Assembly: GCF_014805685.1 (NCBI RefSeq)
Contig: NC_060900.1
Coordinates: 9,101,450-9,165,449 of the forward strand
DNA: 64,000 bases
Reading direction: 5' to 3'
Source of the DNA: Silurus meridionalis
Taxonomy: Eukaryota > Chordata > Actinopteri > Siluriformes > Siluridae
The notes below the pieces were generated by a model. The model was not told the origin of the DNA. It did not search any database and saw only the letters and a program-made list of their open reading frames with translations. Below are positions 35,831 through 48,022 of the stretch, piece by piece (within the stretch, counting starts at the first letter, position 1; each line of letters starts with the position of its first letter). The position numbers and the translations under genes were made by a program.

Positions 35831-36480
35831 AGTGGCTGCCGGTCAGGGCCAGTAAGGCCTTCTCTGCTGGCCTAAACACTATCAGAAGCACTTATATATA
35901 TATAATATTTGTTCCATGAAATTATATTAATTTATTCCCAACTGTCTATTCTCTTCATTTCATAGCGTTTCTCTTGGCTGCACTGCTTCCAGTATGTGTA
36001 TGTAGATGTTAAATTTTTTTTGTCCAATCAGATTTCAAACTCTTTGTGCTGCCACGTCAATCTAATCTGCCTGTGGCCTTCACATTAATTAGTGCTGGCC
36101 ATTGTACCCTAGTCTATATTAGCAATGGGTCTGTTTCTTTAACCAATCAAATTTCAAATTCGGCTTAGCATCTTTCCGTCATCTGATTGGTTAGTCATAG
36201 GGAAACTGTTATAGCCAAGTTTGACTAGAACACGTCTATAGCTTTTTGCACACATTAATACATCTGAGTTAAACAGCCCACAATGGCTGACGGAGAAAGA
36301 GAAAGTGATTTGGTCCCAGATAATCTTAAATATCCATTTTCAAGAAAAGCATTTTGAGAAGAGGTTGGCCAACGCCGAAGCTAGTTAGCTTGTCTCAGCC
36401 CGGGAAAGGGTTTGTGTGCCACTTCCAGACCAGTGCCTATGACGGTACCACTGACTTACAGTCTCTGAGGAGCATCTCTG
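35831..36480 (+). mobile_element. hAT-like (ZMYM1-type) transposon 5' fragment
   Basis: It starts CCAGTGGCTGCCGGTCAGGG, resembling hAT termini. An ATG at 36283 opens MADGERESDLVPDNLKYPFS and stops after 24 codons at 36355-36357; another frame then reads QTSAYDGTTDLQSLRSIS up to a GTAAGT at 36481. Fish hAT elements encoding ZMYM1-like proteins begin in this way. No catalytic region follows. Confidence 0.4.
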
Positions 36481-37675
36481 GTAAGTAGGTTGTATTTTAT
36501 TAAAACATTTTTTGTTTTATTATGTTTTTAGACTTATTAGAAATTAGAAATATTGATTCTGAACTGCTCCAGATGAGGTGGAACAGTTTCTTGCTGTAGT
36601 AAAAATGGTATTCACCTTTCATGTGCGAAATGCCAGTAATGCCACGCGTTGTTATATTGCGTTTTTGTATAGTATTGATGGTTTCTATAATTGCGACGTG
36701 ATAGTGGTGGTATTAAGAGGTTAAATAAGTCGGGTAAGTCCGTACTAAAGGCCCAGGTTCTAAATGCATGGCCTGAGACCGGCATTCTCCCTACAAATTT
36801 GCAGATATCCTTTCTGGTTCTACTCCAACCATATTTTCCTCTCTCTACCAAGGTGTGCCTGTATTAAAGGGTACAGTGGGTATATCTGTGAAGGTACTGC
36901 CCCAATGACAGGCATTTGTACCCCTCAAGGTAAAATCATTTGCACATGTTGTGGCAGTGTAGGGTGTACACTCAAAGCTTCTGTGCATGCTTAGTTTCAC
37001 TATTTTATGTTCACAAATAGTTTTTGTTTGCTCAATTGCTTACTAACACAATTTTGTGTTAGGATTGGCATCCTCATGCTCACAATTAATTATACTTCTC
37101 CAAGTGAAAATATCTTGACCTAAGCTCAAACTCCCAGTACAGTCACCACTCAAAACAATCAGAGCTACTGGTTGTACTCGGTCATACACAAGCACAAGCT
37201 ATAAAAAGAAGACATTCAAGACATTCAAAGACTTTGCAAAATATAGACTTTCTGTGAGTTCTGTGATGCTACCAAAATCTTTAGATTACTCTGTTTTGGC
37301 CTGTTCCCAGTATGCATTTGCATCTGTCATGTAAGGACTACACAGCCAGATGTAAATGAGAGTGTCACTTTAATCAGAAACGCTTTATCTCTCCTCTCCT
37401 TTCAAGAAATGGTTCATAAATTAAAAATATTTTTTTTTTAATTCAGACATTTAGGGTTAAAACCTGAGAGAAGTAGAACTCATCAACCCTGGGCAGAAAT
37501 GCATCATTTTGTGAAGCAATCCAAGGAAATGGCAAAATAAAATTACAACATGTATTAATTGTTAAATGACTACCAGTCCCTAATAAATAACTTTACCAAC
37601 CCCAAAAATAATGATCAAATTGTGTTAATATGTTTTCTATACCAATTTTTCCACATGATTAGGTAAAAATGCTAT
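36481..37675. other. intergenic, nothing recognised
   Basis: No feature that I can support. Confidence 0.45.
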
Positions 37676-38366
37676 TACTGTATTTTCCGGACTATAAGCC
37701 GCTACTTTTTTCCCACGCTTTGAACCCCACGGCTTAAACAATGAAGCGCCTAATTTATGGATTTTTCCTGGGTTTCTCCCAATTTCACAAGCTTCAATCC
37801 AAAAAACTGATCCCCATAACATTCGACCGATAAAATTGCCGAACGGGTTCAGGTGAACCAATGAAATTCTTTATTTTAAATCGTGCTCCCACTGAATCGG
37901 GCCGCACCACATCATAAATATGTATGAGGTTCCTCTGATGTTTGACCTGCCACTCACTCGGACTGTCTACAGGAAATGCTAATCATTCGTCATGCTGAAA
38001 ACAACCCGGCATGAAAAAACGCACTTCACCTGTGTTCTGAGCTGCACGGCATCGGGAGAAAAGCTTCACCGATGGTGATTTTTAAACGCATGACGATGCC
38101 AAAAGATAAACTCCCGAGGGAAATTGTTGTGAAAGAAAGGAGGAAGACAGTGAACTATGACTTTCTTGGTAGGCTACTGTTTAGATACAAGCTGTGTAAC
38201 AGGCACTGTCTTTCGTTAAAGCCTGTGTAAAGTTCATTAGTTTCAGTGTAGGGACCTGCGGCTTATAGACAGGTGCGGCGTATTTATGTTCAAAATAAAA
38301 ATCTTTGTAAAATTCAGTGGGTGCGGCTTATATTTGGGTGCGCTTAATAGTCCGGAAATTACGGTA
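37676..38366. mobile_element. 691-bp MITE, CGGACTATAAGCC family, intact copy
   Basis: The termini are inverted: TACTGTATTTTCCGGACTAT at left and, read inward from the right, TACCGTAATTTCCGGACTAT. No transposase is present. A short open stretch MPKDKLPREIVVKERRKTVN begins at 38094 (separate finding). A rearranged second copy lies at 2277-2970. Confidence 0.78.
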
Positions 38367-38924
38367 AGTAAAATTTTGTTCTTATAAAAAGCAAATAGTT
38401 TCTCCAATTTTTTTATCTTTTTATTGCAATGTAATGTTTCTTTAAATAGAATAATTTTGCAATAATTCTAGTGGTAACTGCATTTTGAATTATATAAGCT
38501 ATATCTTTAATAGATACTTTGAATTCCCCAATGTGACTGTGAGTTCTTACTGTCTAGGCTGCCAGAGGAAAGCTGTGTAGTGCCTCTGTGATCATTTAAC
38601 CAGATTTATGGTTAATGAAGTCTTGTGATTCCTGTTCTGGCTGGCTGAAAGAACAGTAAAATATTAATTTAGTCATCAAGGTAATTTCCAAGAATTATCC
38701 AAATGCTTGATGCACTATAATGAGAATACAGTTTGTGCTTTTTGAAGAAAGTGCTATAATTATATACAGTATCTCACCAAAACTGAGTACACCCCTCACA
38801 TTTTAGCAACCATTTTAGTATATCTTCTTAAAGGGGCCAATAATACAGAAATGAAACACATATTCTATGATATACTTTTGGAGTAGTCAATGTGCAGCTT
38901 TTATAGCAGTATAGATTTACTGTC

Positions 38925-39380
38925 CTCTAAGTCAGTAGGAGCAAGACAGAGTACATGTGTGTAAATAAAAGGGAGGGCAGTGGAGTGGTGCGGTTGCAGG
39001 AAGAAGAGGTGGAGAAGGTGGAGGAGTTCAAGTACCTGGGGTCAACAGGGGAAAAGTAATAGAGAGTGTGTTAGAGAAGTGAAGAAAAGTTTGCAAGAAA
39101 AGAGGGTGGACTGGGTGGAGAAGAGTGGCAGGAGATACTAGGGTATCTGCAAGAGTGAAAGGGACAGTTTATAGGACATGGGTTAAATCGGAAGGAGAAT
39201 GCTGAGGATGGAGCCACCAGGAAGAAGGAAAAGAGGAAGGCCAATGAGGTCATTTATGAATGTGGTGAGGGAAGACATGCAGGTAGTTGGGTCGAAAGAG
39301 CCAGATGTAAAGGACAGGGGGGTATGGAGACGGATGATCTGCTGTGGCGACCCATAATGGGAGAAGCCAAATAAAGAAGA
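38925..39380 (+). mobile_element. RTE-like LINE 3' fragment, copy 3, with 12-bp TSD
   Basis: AGATTTACTGTC occurs at 38913-38924 and again at 39381-39392, flanking the insert. The insert carries the RT C-terminal sequence of copies 1 and 2 (GGGAGGGCAGTGGAGTGGTG, GAGTTCAAGTACCTGGGGTC) and the 3' end GATGATCTGCTGTGGCGACC. It is 5'-truncated and internally deleted. Confidence 0.85.
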
Positions 39381-39739
39381 AGATTTACTGTCAGCTAAAA
39401 ATAAGCGAACATACAGCCATTATTGTCAAAATAGCTGGCAACAAAAGTGAGTACACTTTAAGTGATAAGAGCTGTACTGTAAATCTTTAAAGCCACATGT
39501 CCTAATTATCAAGTTAATGTTTTTGTCTATTTGACAGGACCATACAAATTTGTGTATCTTGTATTACAGTGGTTAAAATTTTGTGCTGTGAGTACAATTC
39601 TCTCATACTGACCTCTAAATGTTCAACATGGCACCTCATGCAAAGAATTCTCTGAGGCTTTGAGAATTATAATTGTTGCTCTCCACAACGATAGCCTAGG
39701 CTATAAGATGGTAACACCCTGAAACTGAGCTACAGTACA

Positions 39740-40525
39740 GTGGCCAGGGTCATACAAAGGTTTTCCCAGACAGGGTCCACTCAGAACAGGCTTCGCCAGG
39801 GTCCATCAAAGAAGTTGAGTCTTCGTGCTGTGCATCAGGAGTGCTACCAGCATTCCTTTAGAGGTTGCAGAAGTGGAAGATCCACTTGTTAGTGCACCAA
39901 ATACTGCACACTGCAACAAGTCAGTTTGCATGGCTGGTTTGCATCCCAGAATGAAGCCTCTTCTGAAGCTGGCTCAAAAGAAAGCCGACAAACAGTTTGC
40001 TGAAGACAACCTGTCCAAGAGTATGAATCACTGGAACCATGTCCTGTGTCTGAGAAGACTAAGACAAACTTTTTTGGCTCAGATGGTGTCCAGCATGTGT
40101 GGCGATGCCCTGGTGAGGAGTACCAAGAAAAATGTGTCTTGCCTACAGTCAATGGTGATAGTATAGTGATCTGGGGCTGCATGAGTGCTGCTGGTACTGT
40201 GGAGCTTCGGTCCATTGAGGGAAACATGGATTTCAACATGTACAGTGACATTCTAAAGCAAACTGCAGTTTTCCAACATGATAATGACCCCAAACACACC
40301 GCCAAGATGACAACTGCCTTTCTGAGGAAGCTGAAGGTAAAGGAGATGGAGTGGCCAATAGGTCTCCAGACCTGAACCCTATTAAGCACCTGTGGGGCGT
40401 CCTTAGGCGGAAGGTGCAGAAACACCATGTCTCTTACATACAGCAGCTCCATGATGTAATTATGGAGGAGTGGAAGAGGATCCTAGCAACAAACTGTGCA
40501 GTTCTGGTGAATGGGGGTTAAGGCA
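39740..40525 (+). pseudogene. Tc1 family B transposase pseudogene
   Basis: Remnants in order: KLAQKKADKQFAEDN (39960-40015), SEKTKTNFFGSDGVQHVWR (40046; first Asp region), VNGDSIVIWGCMSAAGTVEL, FQHDNDPKHTAKMTTAFLRK (second catalytic Asp) and, in another frame, CACCTGTGGGGCGTCCTTAG encoding the HLWG block. At least two frameshifts and an internal deletion separate them. Confidence 0.75.
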
Positions 40526-40799
40526 GTGCTAGATAACAATGATGGTCACACAAAATATTCACACTTGCTTTCACATGTTCGCTTAGGGTGTACTTACTTT
40601 TGTTGACAGTTATTTTGACTATAATAGCAGTATGTTGAATTATTTTTAGAAGACTATAAATCTGTACTGCTATACAAGCTGTACATTGATTACTCTAAAA
40701 TATATCCAAATTACATTTCTATAGTATTGTCCCTTGTGAAGGTATACTAAAATGGTTGCTGAAATGTGAGGGGTGTACTCAATTTTGTGAGATGCTGTA

Positions 40800-42321
40800 C
40801 CTTAAGTGTATCATATATGTTACATAATATAATATAATTCAAAGAAGTTTTTCTTTTCACAAGTTTTATATATATAAATATAATATTTTTATTGTAAAAT
40901 ATGATGTTTTGTTTCTGCATCATTATAAATGGGCTTTTACATTGATGCAAGAAAATAACATCAATTTAACATGGGAAACACAGGACAATAACCGATGGAC
41001 TTTTGTTAAGGGTTTAAATACAATGTCCTCTATTAGAAACATTGATAATAACCAGAAGCACATTTATTTCCTAGTATTGCTGCACTTAACTCACTGACTA
41101 ATTTCACATCTATTATTATAATCATTAATGTAGCTTGTACCATTTAATTTAATCAAGGTTTCTGGGCAACCAAATTATAAAACTTTTAAGAAATAATGAA
41201 AGTATGATTTGTTCACCCCTGTATGAAGAAGAACTTTGTATAACGAAACAGTGGATTTAAAAATGTAACTACTGCCCTTACCAGTATAGTACAAGATTAC
41301 TTCTCTCCCTCTCTCTCTCTCTCTCCTTCTCTCTTTCTTTCTTACTCAAGCGCTTGTAAATTAAAACAACGTAGAGAAACTTCATAGGTTTTTCCAGTGC
41401 AAAGCCTTATAACATCAGCCATCGTTTTTGAAGACACCCTGAAACTGAAAAAACACATCAAGAAAAATTCACACATGCACAGAGTTTAACAAGAGAATAA
41501 AGAATATATAACAAGTTCAAGATAATTAAATCAAGTTAATGTTAATTAAATCAACAATTTTATAAGTACATCTGACCAAATACTCAAATGCACTTTACAA
41601 ATGAATGTAAAGCGCTTACATATAAATCCTAAATCCTATTTGTTATGTAGCTTTATATTGATTTATGTAGCTCCAGGGTTCTGGAGGAGCATTGTCTCAT
41701 TTCACTGTGTACTGTGTCAGCTATGTATGGTTAAAATGACAATAAAAAGCTTCTTGAGTCTAGACTATAATGTAAAATGTATCTCCACAAGGATTATAAG
41801 ACGAAAGATTTTTGACACAAACATTATTTAAGGTACACATAATGCATGGCATACTATATCACTTTTTACAACAGAGATACATGAATGCAACTTTTAATAA
41901 TTTTTTTTTTTTCGAAAAAATGTTTATTAGACTTGAACAATCCTATACTGTAAGCCTGTACGATTTCAAGTAATTTCTAACATTAAACACTGTCTTTTAT
42001 GGAACAAATGTAAATATAGAGATTTCTGTTATCTGTCAGTCTGCTTTATTAATAATAATATACTGAACAAACATTGCATTCTGGGATTTTATTTTAGATG
42101 TTTCTATGTCTAGCAACTACAGCTTAAATTCTCTGTTATAAGGAGAACAGAGGTTTGTGCCTATGCTGCCATCAAACTTGATTTTTTTGAAACTTTATTA
42201 AACAAAAAAAAGAAAACATTCATGTTCAATTAAAATGTAATGCATGAGAAAATGTGTAATTTTTTAAATTTTTTAGAAAATGTAAGCTTCTTTATTGCTT
42301 TTCTCTGATAGATAAATGTAT
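40800..42321. other. intergenic, AT-rich
   Basis: A (CT)n tract lies at 41301-41345. No exon or mobile element was recognised. Confidence 0.45.
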
Positions 42322-44735
42322 CTAGGTTATGTATGTAACCCTAGTTCCCTAGAGGGAGGGAGAAGCTGCGTCACAACGCTTTGGGAATGTGGCCACGTTG
42401 TCCATGTTCAAAAATGATGTGTGCAATCAGTAAAAATTGCACATGGAGTGAAGCCGGCACCAGCTTCTTTGAAGAAGAAGGAAGCGCTAAATGAATGCTG
42501 GCAGTGTGGCATAGAGACGCTGCATCTCATTCCCTTATACGTCACCTAGAGACGTTCCCTTTTAGGAACTCGGGCTGCGTCGCAATGCTTTGGGAACGAG
42601 AGCCCAATACTGCAACACTGACCAGTCCCTGACTAGTGTGAATGAACACAGCTAGATTGAAGGACAGAGGTTTCAGGAGTGGCACAAAGCTTGAGGTTAT
42701 AAGACCAAGCCTTAGAGGATGCCACACTCTGGGTCGAGTGCGCTCCGACCCCAAATGCCATAGGGAGACCAGAGGACTCGTAGGGTCTGCTTATGAGCAG
42801 GGAGATAAATAATTGTTACAAATTCCTCCAGGGACTTGTCCTGTGGACATAGCAGTCCAGTGCTTGGACCAGGCACAGCCAGTTCAGCTTCTCTTGGTCT
42901 GGGGTCTAAAATGGAGGAGGATTGCATGCCTAGAGCCTAACAGGTTGTGGGATGACCAAGGGCACCTGGGGGATGTAACCCGCTCTAGGTTGCTGGAAGG
43001 CACTGGCCATGCCTGGACTAAACTTTAGAAAGTAGGGGGCCACAAAGAGGGCCCGTAAATTCTCTGTAAAAACTCTCCTCAGAGAGCAGATAGCCAGCAA
43101 GAATGCAGTCTTAACTGACAAGTGCCTCCATGAAGCCTCAGCCAAAGGCTCGAAGGGAAGCTCAGATAGAGCCCTCAGCACAAAGGCTAGGTCCCACCCA
43201 GGCACTCTAGGTCGCACTGGGGGCCTCAGCTGCCGAGTGCCACGGAGAAAATGTGTCAGGAGCGGGTCTCTGCCCAATAAATGCCCTGCCACAGGGGTGT
43301 GATACGCTGAAACGACGGAGGCGTAGACTTTAAAGGTGGACAAACCCAACTCTTTTGCAAACTGTTCCTGTTCCTGAACAAGCCGGGAAGTGGACTGGGT
43401 CAAATTGGTGCTGAGTGCAGCACACAGTGAACAGATGCCATTTTAAGGCATACAACCTACTTGTAGAGGGATCTCTGGACTGAAGAATGGTTTCCACCAC
43501 CTCAGTGGAGATACCGGAACCTTGGAGCTGTGCCCCCTCTAGGGCCACAGCCTCCATAGCATGGAGTCTTGAGATAGGAACCCGGGATCTTTCCAAACAT
43601 CTAAGGCACATAGGCATCGCTACATGACCTTGATCTTAAGGAGGGTCTTATGTACAGGAGGCCAAGTGGAATGACATTAGATGCTGCTGCCATGAGCCCG
43701 TGCAGTCTCTGGAACTGCTTGACAGTGAGTGACTGCCCTTCCTGATGGCCATTAGGATAGATAAAATGCGGGCAGGAGAAAGCTGCATGTGCATAGTCGT
43801 CGCATCCCATTTGGTGCAGAGATAGGTGGTGCTCTGTCATTGATAAAGCACACTCTTCCCTGCATTCCCGGCAGTCTCAATGAACAGGACCCATTGAGAC
43901 TCATCTGGCAGAGCTTCAGTCTCTCGAGACTGGCCTCCAGTATGCCTAGAGCCAGGGCAGTGACCTGACGCAGCTCTAGTGGCAAGACCTCCTGTTCTGC
44001 AATGACACCGGGCGGAAACCAATGAGAGATCTCACAGGAGCTGGCCGTGCCCTGAAACACATTTCGTAGCAGGGTTAAAGATCTGGGTCCCTAAGAGGAA
44101 GGAATGCGGTGCATCCTGTCATGACCTCTTTTGTTTGAAGATGACAGTCCTCAGATCTGTCACCTCACAGAGCTTCAGACCAGAGCGCTTACAGGGGGAG
44201 CGTGCATTGCGACGCTCTGTCTCAGCACTTTCTGGTGGGAGGTGCTGGGTTGAGGTTGGGGCTGCGCCCCTGCCGCTCTCATGGGGCTGTTTAGCAGGTG
44301 CAGCAGCACGGCTTTGTCAAAGATGTCTCTCTTGATGTTAGGGTGGCCATGGACTGGCCAATGGCCTTAGCGCTCTTTTTAGTGGCTCCCTCGAGAACCA
44401 ACTAAGCATTCTCCGTTCCCAAACAAGCCACACAAAGGCTGCAGGTAGGTTGAAAGGTGTGCTTAGATTTTTTCGATGCCTTCATTTTTATTTATTTTTT
44501 TGACAGACAGAAAAACAACAAAAAATTTCACACAGAGCGCTTCATAAACAAACAAAAGCTAATGCCGGCTTTACTCCATGTCGTTTTATAGCTTCTTGGT
44601 TGTAAAGTCACGCCGCCGTTGACAGCCTGCCTCCAATTTTGACTGATTTCACACATTATTTCGGAGCATGGACAACGCGGCCGCATTCCCAAAGCGTTGT
44701 GATGCAGCTCGAGTTACTGAAAGGGAATGACACTG
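42322..44735 (-). mobile_element. DIRS1-like YR retrotransposon, copy 1 (minus)
   Basis: The left end GGTTATGTATGTAACCCTAG matches, inverted, the right end of copy 2 (51087-51107). Minus-strand remnants in order: RT/RNase H region (43601-43840: SLTVKQFQRLHGLMAAASNV), then a tyrosine recombinase (43330-43617: STEVVETILQSRDPSTSRLY; 42930-43403: LSTFKVYASVVSAYHTPVAG, HLSVKTAFLLAICSLRRV, FSPGMASAFQQPRAGYIPQV). A tyrosine recombinase next to RT/RNase H is diagnostic of the DIRS group. Frames are broken, so the copy is dead. It lies about 0.9 kb past the bsn stop. Confidence 0.82.
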
Positions 44736-45549
44736 CACAGAAATTTTGTTTAGGTCCAAATAAAACTTTGTGGCTTTGTAAGGCCAAATGTACTGTGAAG
44801 CATGAGAAGAGAGGTAAATTATTATTCACCAAAGTTTTGATAGGTTAAGTCAGCCATTATGGATTTTCTTTCAAATTCGCATTTCTACCTTGTTTTCTAT
44901 GTAAAGTTTGACCTTAGGAACAATATACCATAATATGTCCAGTGCAAACAATTCACTCTCAAAAGTTTGTAACATTGTACCTAGTAACTCTGATATTTTA
45001 TCTTATACAGCTAAAACTTACCATTTACAATTTTAGTTTCCAGGTTTTTTAAAAATATATATTTTTGTAAAACATCTTAATTCTTAATTCAGTTATATTA
45101 TCTCTTCACAGTTGTAAGAATGTTAAAAGTAAATCATATTGTTAACTATTATCCTTTAATGGCATTTTAAATGCTTTTTTAAATAAACATTATCGATGAT
45201 GAAGCTGATTTCACTTTACATGTGAAAAAGATGCAAGTTTCCATTCTTTTCCATTTCTTACTTGTTCATCTATCTAAATACCTACTGTTCTAAGTATTAA
45301 AATTATATATTTTTTTAGTTATTTATTGACAAGTATGTACAGCATGGTAAGAAGTAATCACACCATACCGCTGTAAAAATACAATATATTCCTGCTGTTT
45401 AATTACAGTACTGTACAATACTGTGCAATTACATATTACAATGTATATAGTAATAGAGTACTATATTGTAAATGTTGATTATGGTAGTAGTCCTGTAAGA
45501 ACACAGTACCCAGCTGCCAGTATATTCCCATGAATGAACACTAAAATGA
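44736..45549. other. bsn 3' flank
   Basis: AT-rich; nothing recognised apart from the polyadenylation signal listed separately. Confidence 0.4.
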
Positions 45550-45555
45550 TTTATT
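45550..45555 (-). terminator. candidate bsn polyadenylation signal
   Basis: AATAAA on the minus strand, 119 bases beyond the bsn stop codon. Bassoon transcripts usually have long 3' UTRs, so other signals further left may be used. Confidence 0.35.
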
Positions 45556-45673
45556 GTAAAATAAACATGGTGCCATAAAGCCACTCTTGTATGCATATAC
45601 AACAGATCTCATTACGTGTTCATCTTTCATTTCCTTCTTGTATTTTAAGTCACTTACCTTAAATTGCACTGCC

Positions 45674-45714
45674 TCACCAGAGAGACGTGAACTTTTTTCC
45701 AAACCCAGAAATAG
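45674..45714 (-). CDS. bsn: bsn last coding exon
   Basis: 41 bases after acceptor AACAG, encoding [13 protein letters not shown] and TGA. Human Bassoon ends AVSAFGKKFSSFW. The exon is short but the match and phase are decisive. Confidence 0.93.
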
Positions 45715-47959
45715 CTGTTCATGGAAAAGAACATAAAAAGAAGGAATTAAAACTGGTGGGAAGAAGATGAGTAAAACAAACTCATACAAAGACTGAAGCT
45801 CAAAGGCTTAATAATAAAAGCACATATGGTAACACTTTAGAACACTAAATGGCATAGGAAACTAACCATTGACTAAGCAGAAAGGAATAAATAGTTATGG
45901 CTCTTAAATACTAATCATTGATATGGTCATTATTAAATCAGTGATTAACTACATTGCCCACAACAACATTACATTTTATAATATTTAAAAACAGGACTGT
46001 TAAATTAATTCAGGTTTGAAATAGCTTCCACATTTGAAAACACTTATTTTACTCCTTGAACCAACTTAGTTTAAGAAAGGAAAGTTCAGGAAGACATTTA
46101 CATGTACATTTACAAAAATATGAAGTAGCCCTGTTAAACTGTTCATTTGTAAAGTTTTGACTTTCACTTAAGTGCCTGGTCTCATTTATGGCCGAATATA
46201 ACGAACTCCCAAAGCCATGCTCTAAAATCTAGTGGAAAGCCTTCCTAGAAGAGTGAAAGTTAACAGAAAAGAGGGGACTAATGGACTGTTCCAAAAGTAC
46301 TTATGATATATGTATTCTGATTCTTGTTCAAATACACAAATAACTTTAAATGACCTTTACCTTCTCCAAGTTTGCCAGCCTGTTCTGCAGCACCTCCAGG
46401 CAAGATCTTTGAGAACACGCTTTCTCCTTCCATACCAGGCTGAGTAGCGGCAGCAGCACTACCTATTCCACCAGGTCTTGAAACTGGCTTGGAGCCTACA
46501 GAAAGCAAAAAGGAAATATAGTAATACCACAAATATTACAGAATACTATACAAAATAATGTTTTTAATAATTTGATGGGCTACAAGACCATCAGATTGTT
46601 GCCTTAGCTGTATGTTTTTAGTCATTGTCATTTGAGTAAAGAGACCTTGGTTTGGTACCAATTATTTTCTTGGTGACTGTGGTCTCAGCTCCCTTGAGAT
46701 CATTAACAAGCTCCTCCTATTTAATTCTGGGCTGATCCCTTACCTTTCTCGGAATCATCCTTACCCCATAAGGTCAGATTTTGTGTGGAGCTCCAGAGCG
46801 AGGGCGATTGACATCTTGTATTTCTTCCATTTTTGAATTATTACACCAACAGAGGTCTCTTTCTTACCAAGCTTCTTGCTGATGGTCTTGTAGCCGATTC
46901 CAGCCTTGTGCAGGTCTACAATCTTGTCCCTGACATCCCTTGACAGCTCTTTGGTCTTGCCCATGGTGGTGGAGAGGTTTAAATTAAAGAGGTTGATTCT
47001 GTGATAGGTCTCTTATACACGTAAAAAAAACTTTCTTTCAGCTTCTCCTATCAGGGTTTGCCACAGCAGATCATCCACATGTTTGATTTGGCACATGTTT
47101 TTACGATGGACGCCCTTCCTAACGCAACCCTCCCCATTTATCCGGGCTTGGGACCGGCACCAAGAGTGGCTGGGGTTGGTTCCCTGACCGGGGATCGAAC
47201 CCGGGCCGCAGCGGTGAGCGCACCGCATCCTAACCACTAGACCACCAGGGGACCACATAATGGGTTGATATTTATTGTTCTTTCTTAAAGGGACAGGACT
47301 GATTTGGATGTGTTGAAGTCAGAATTCTTGCAGGTTGGTTGGGTTAAAATACTTATTTTACTCGATCAAATACAAAATAATTTATATACAATATAAATTT
47401 ATTATATTTTTCTGGATTTTTTTTATATTCTTTCCCTTTCTGTTCAAATAAACCTACCATACAAACTAAGACTGTTAAATTTTATTTTAGGGGATCAGCA
47501 GGAGATTATTAGTTAAATAATTATTTCCCTCACTGTATATTTGCAGTCTTCTTCCCTACCACATAAAGTCTATTTCTAAATGTAAGAAAAATCCTGATTT
47601 TATAATAAAGGTGTCAATTTGTCACATGTCCTTCTGAAACACAAATTTTCATGCAACAGGTATTATATTAAAACTAAGGCTTATGACTGAAGAATATACA
47701 GTAAATGCCAATGTTTAATAAATATGCATGAATCATTGTATATTTCTGGGTATTTGTGGGTGTGGGATATACATATTCCCAATAATTATCCTAAAAGTTA
47801 ATCAAGTAAAATTATCTCCATTTTATTAAAACCAACTAGTACCACAATTTTAAATAAAACAGAGTCAGAGTTTGGGACAAATAATTGGAATCTTATTGTG
47901 CTATTCTGCTAGTACTGAGTCACACTGGAAAATACATACAAATGTTTGTGTGTGTGAGT

Positions 47960-48022
<63 letters not shown>

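Larger units (their letters stand above)
38765..40799 (+). mobile_element. Tc1-like transposon (family B) with nested LINE fragment
   Basis: The left end ACAGTATCTCACCAAAACTG and the right end, read inward, ACAGCATCTCACAAAATTGA are inverted repeats. Both are followed by GAGTACACCCCTCACATTT-type subterminal sequence. The plus-strand transposase is a pseudogene (next entry). A 456-bp LINE fragment sits at 38925-39380 between 12-bp duplications. Confidence 0.85.

Noticed and set aside
39889..40452. 187-codon minus-strand ORF
   Set aside because: Antisense of the family B Tc1 transposase pseudogene.
44135..44335. Possible small gene in GC-richer DNA
   Set aside because: It lies inside DIRS copy 1 and is antisense to its reading; no independent support.
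45541..45789. 82-codon ORF continuing past the bsn last exon
   Set aside because: It uses a different frame; the phase-correct frame stops at 45674 with the conserved Bassoon ending.
47184..47258. tRNA-Glu gene on the minus strand
   Set aside because: A and B boxes are good, but the anticodon arm leaves a six-base loop and the sequence runs into a SINE body and LINE-like tail, so it is a SINE head.
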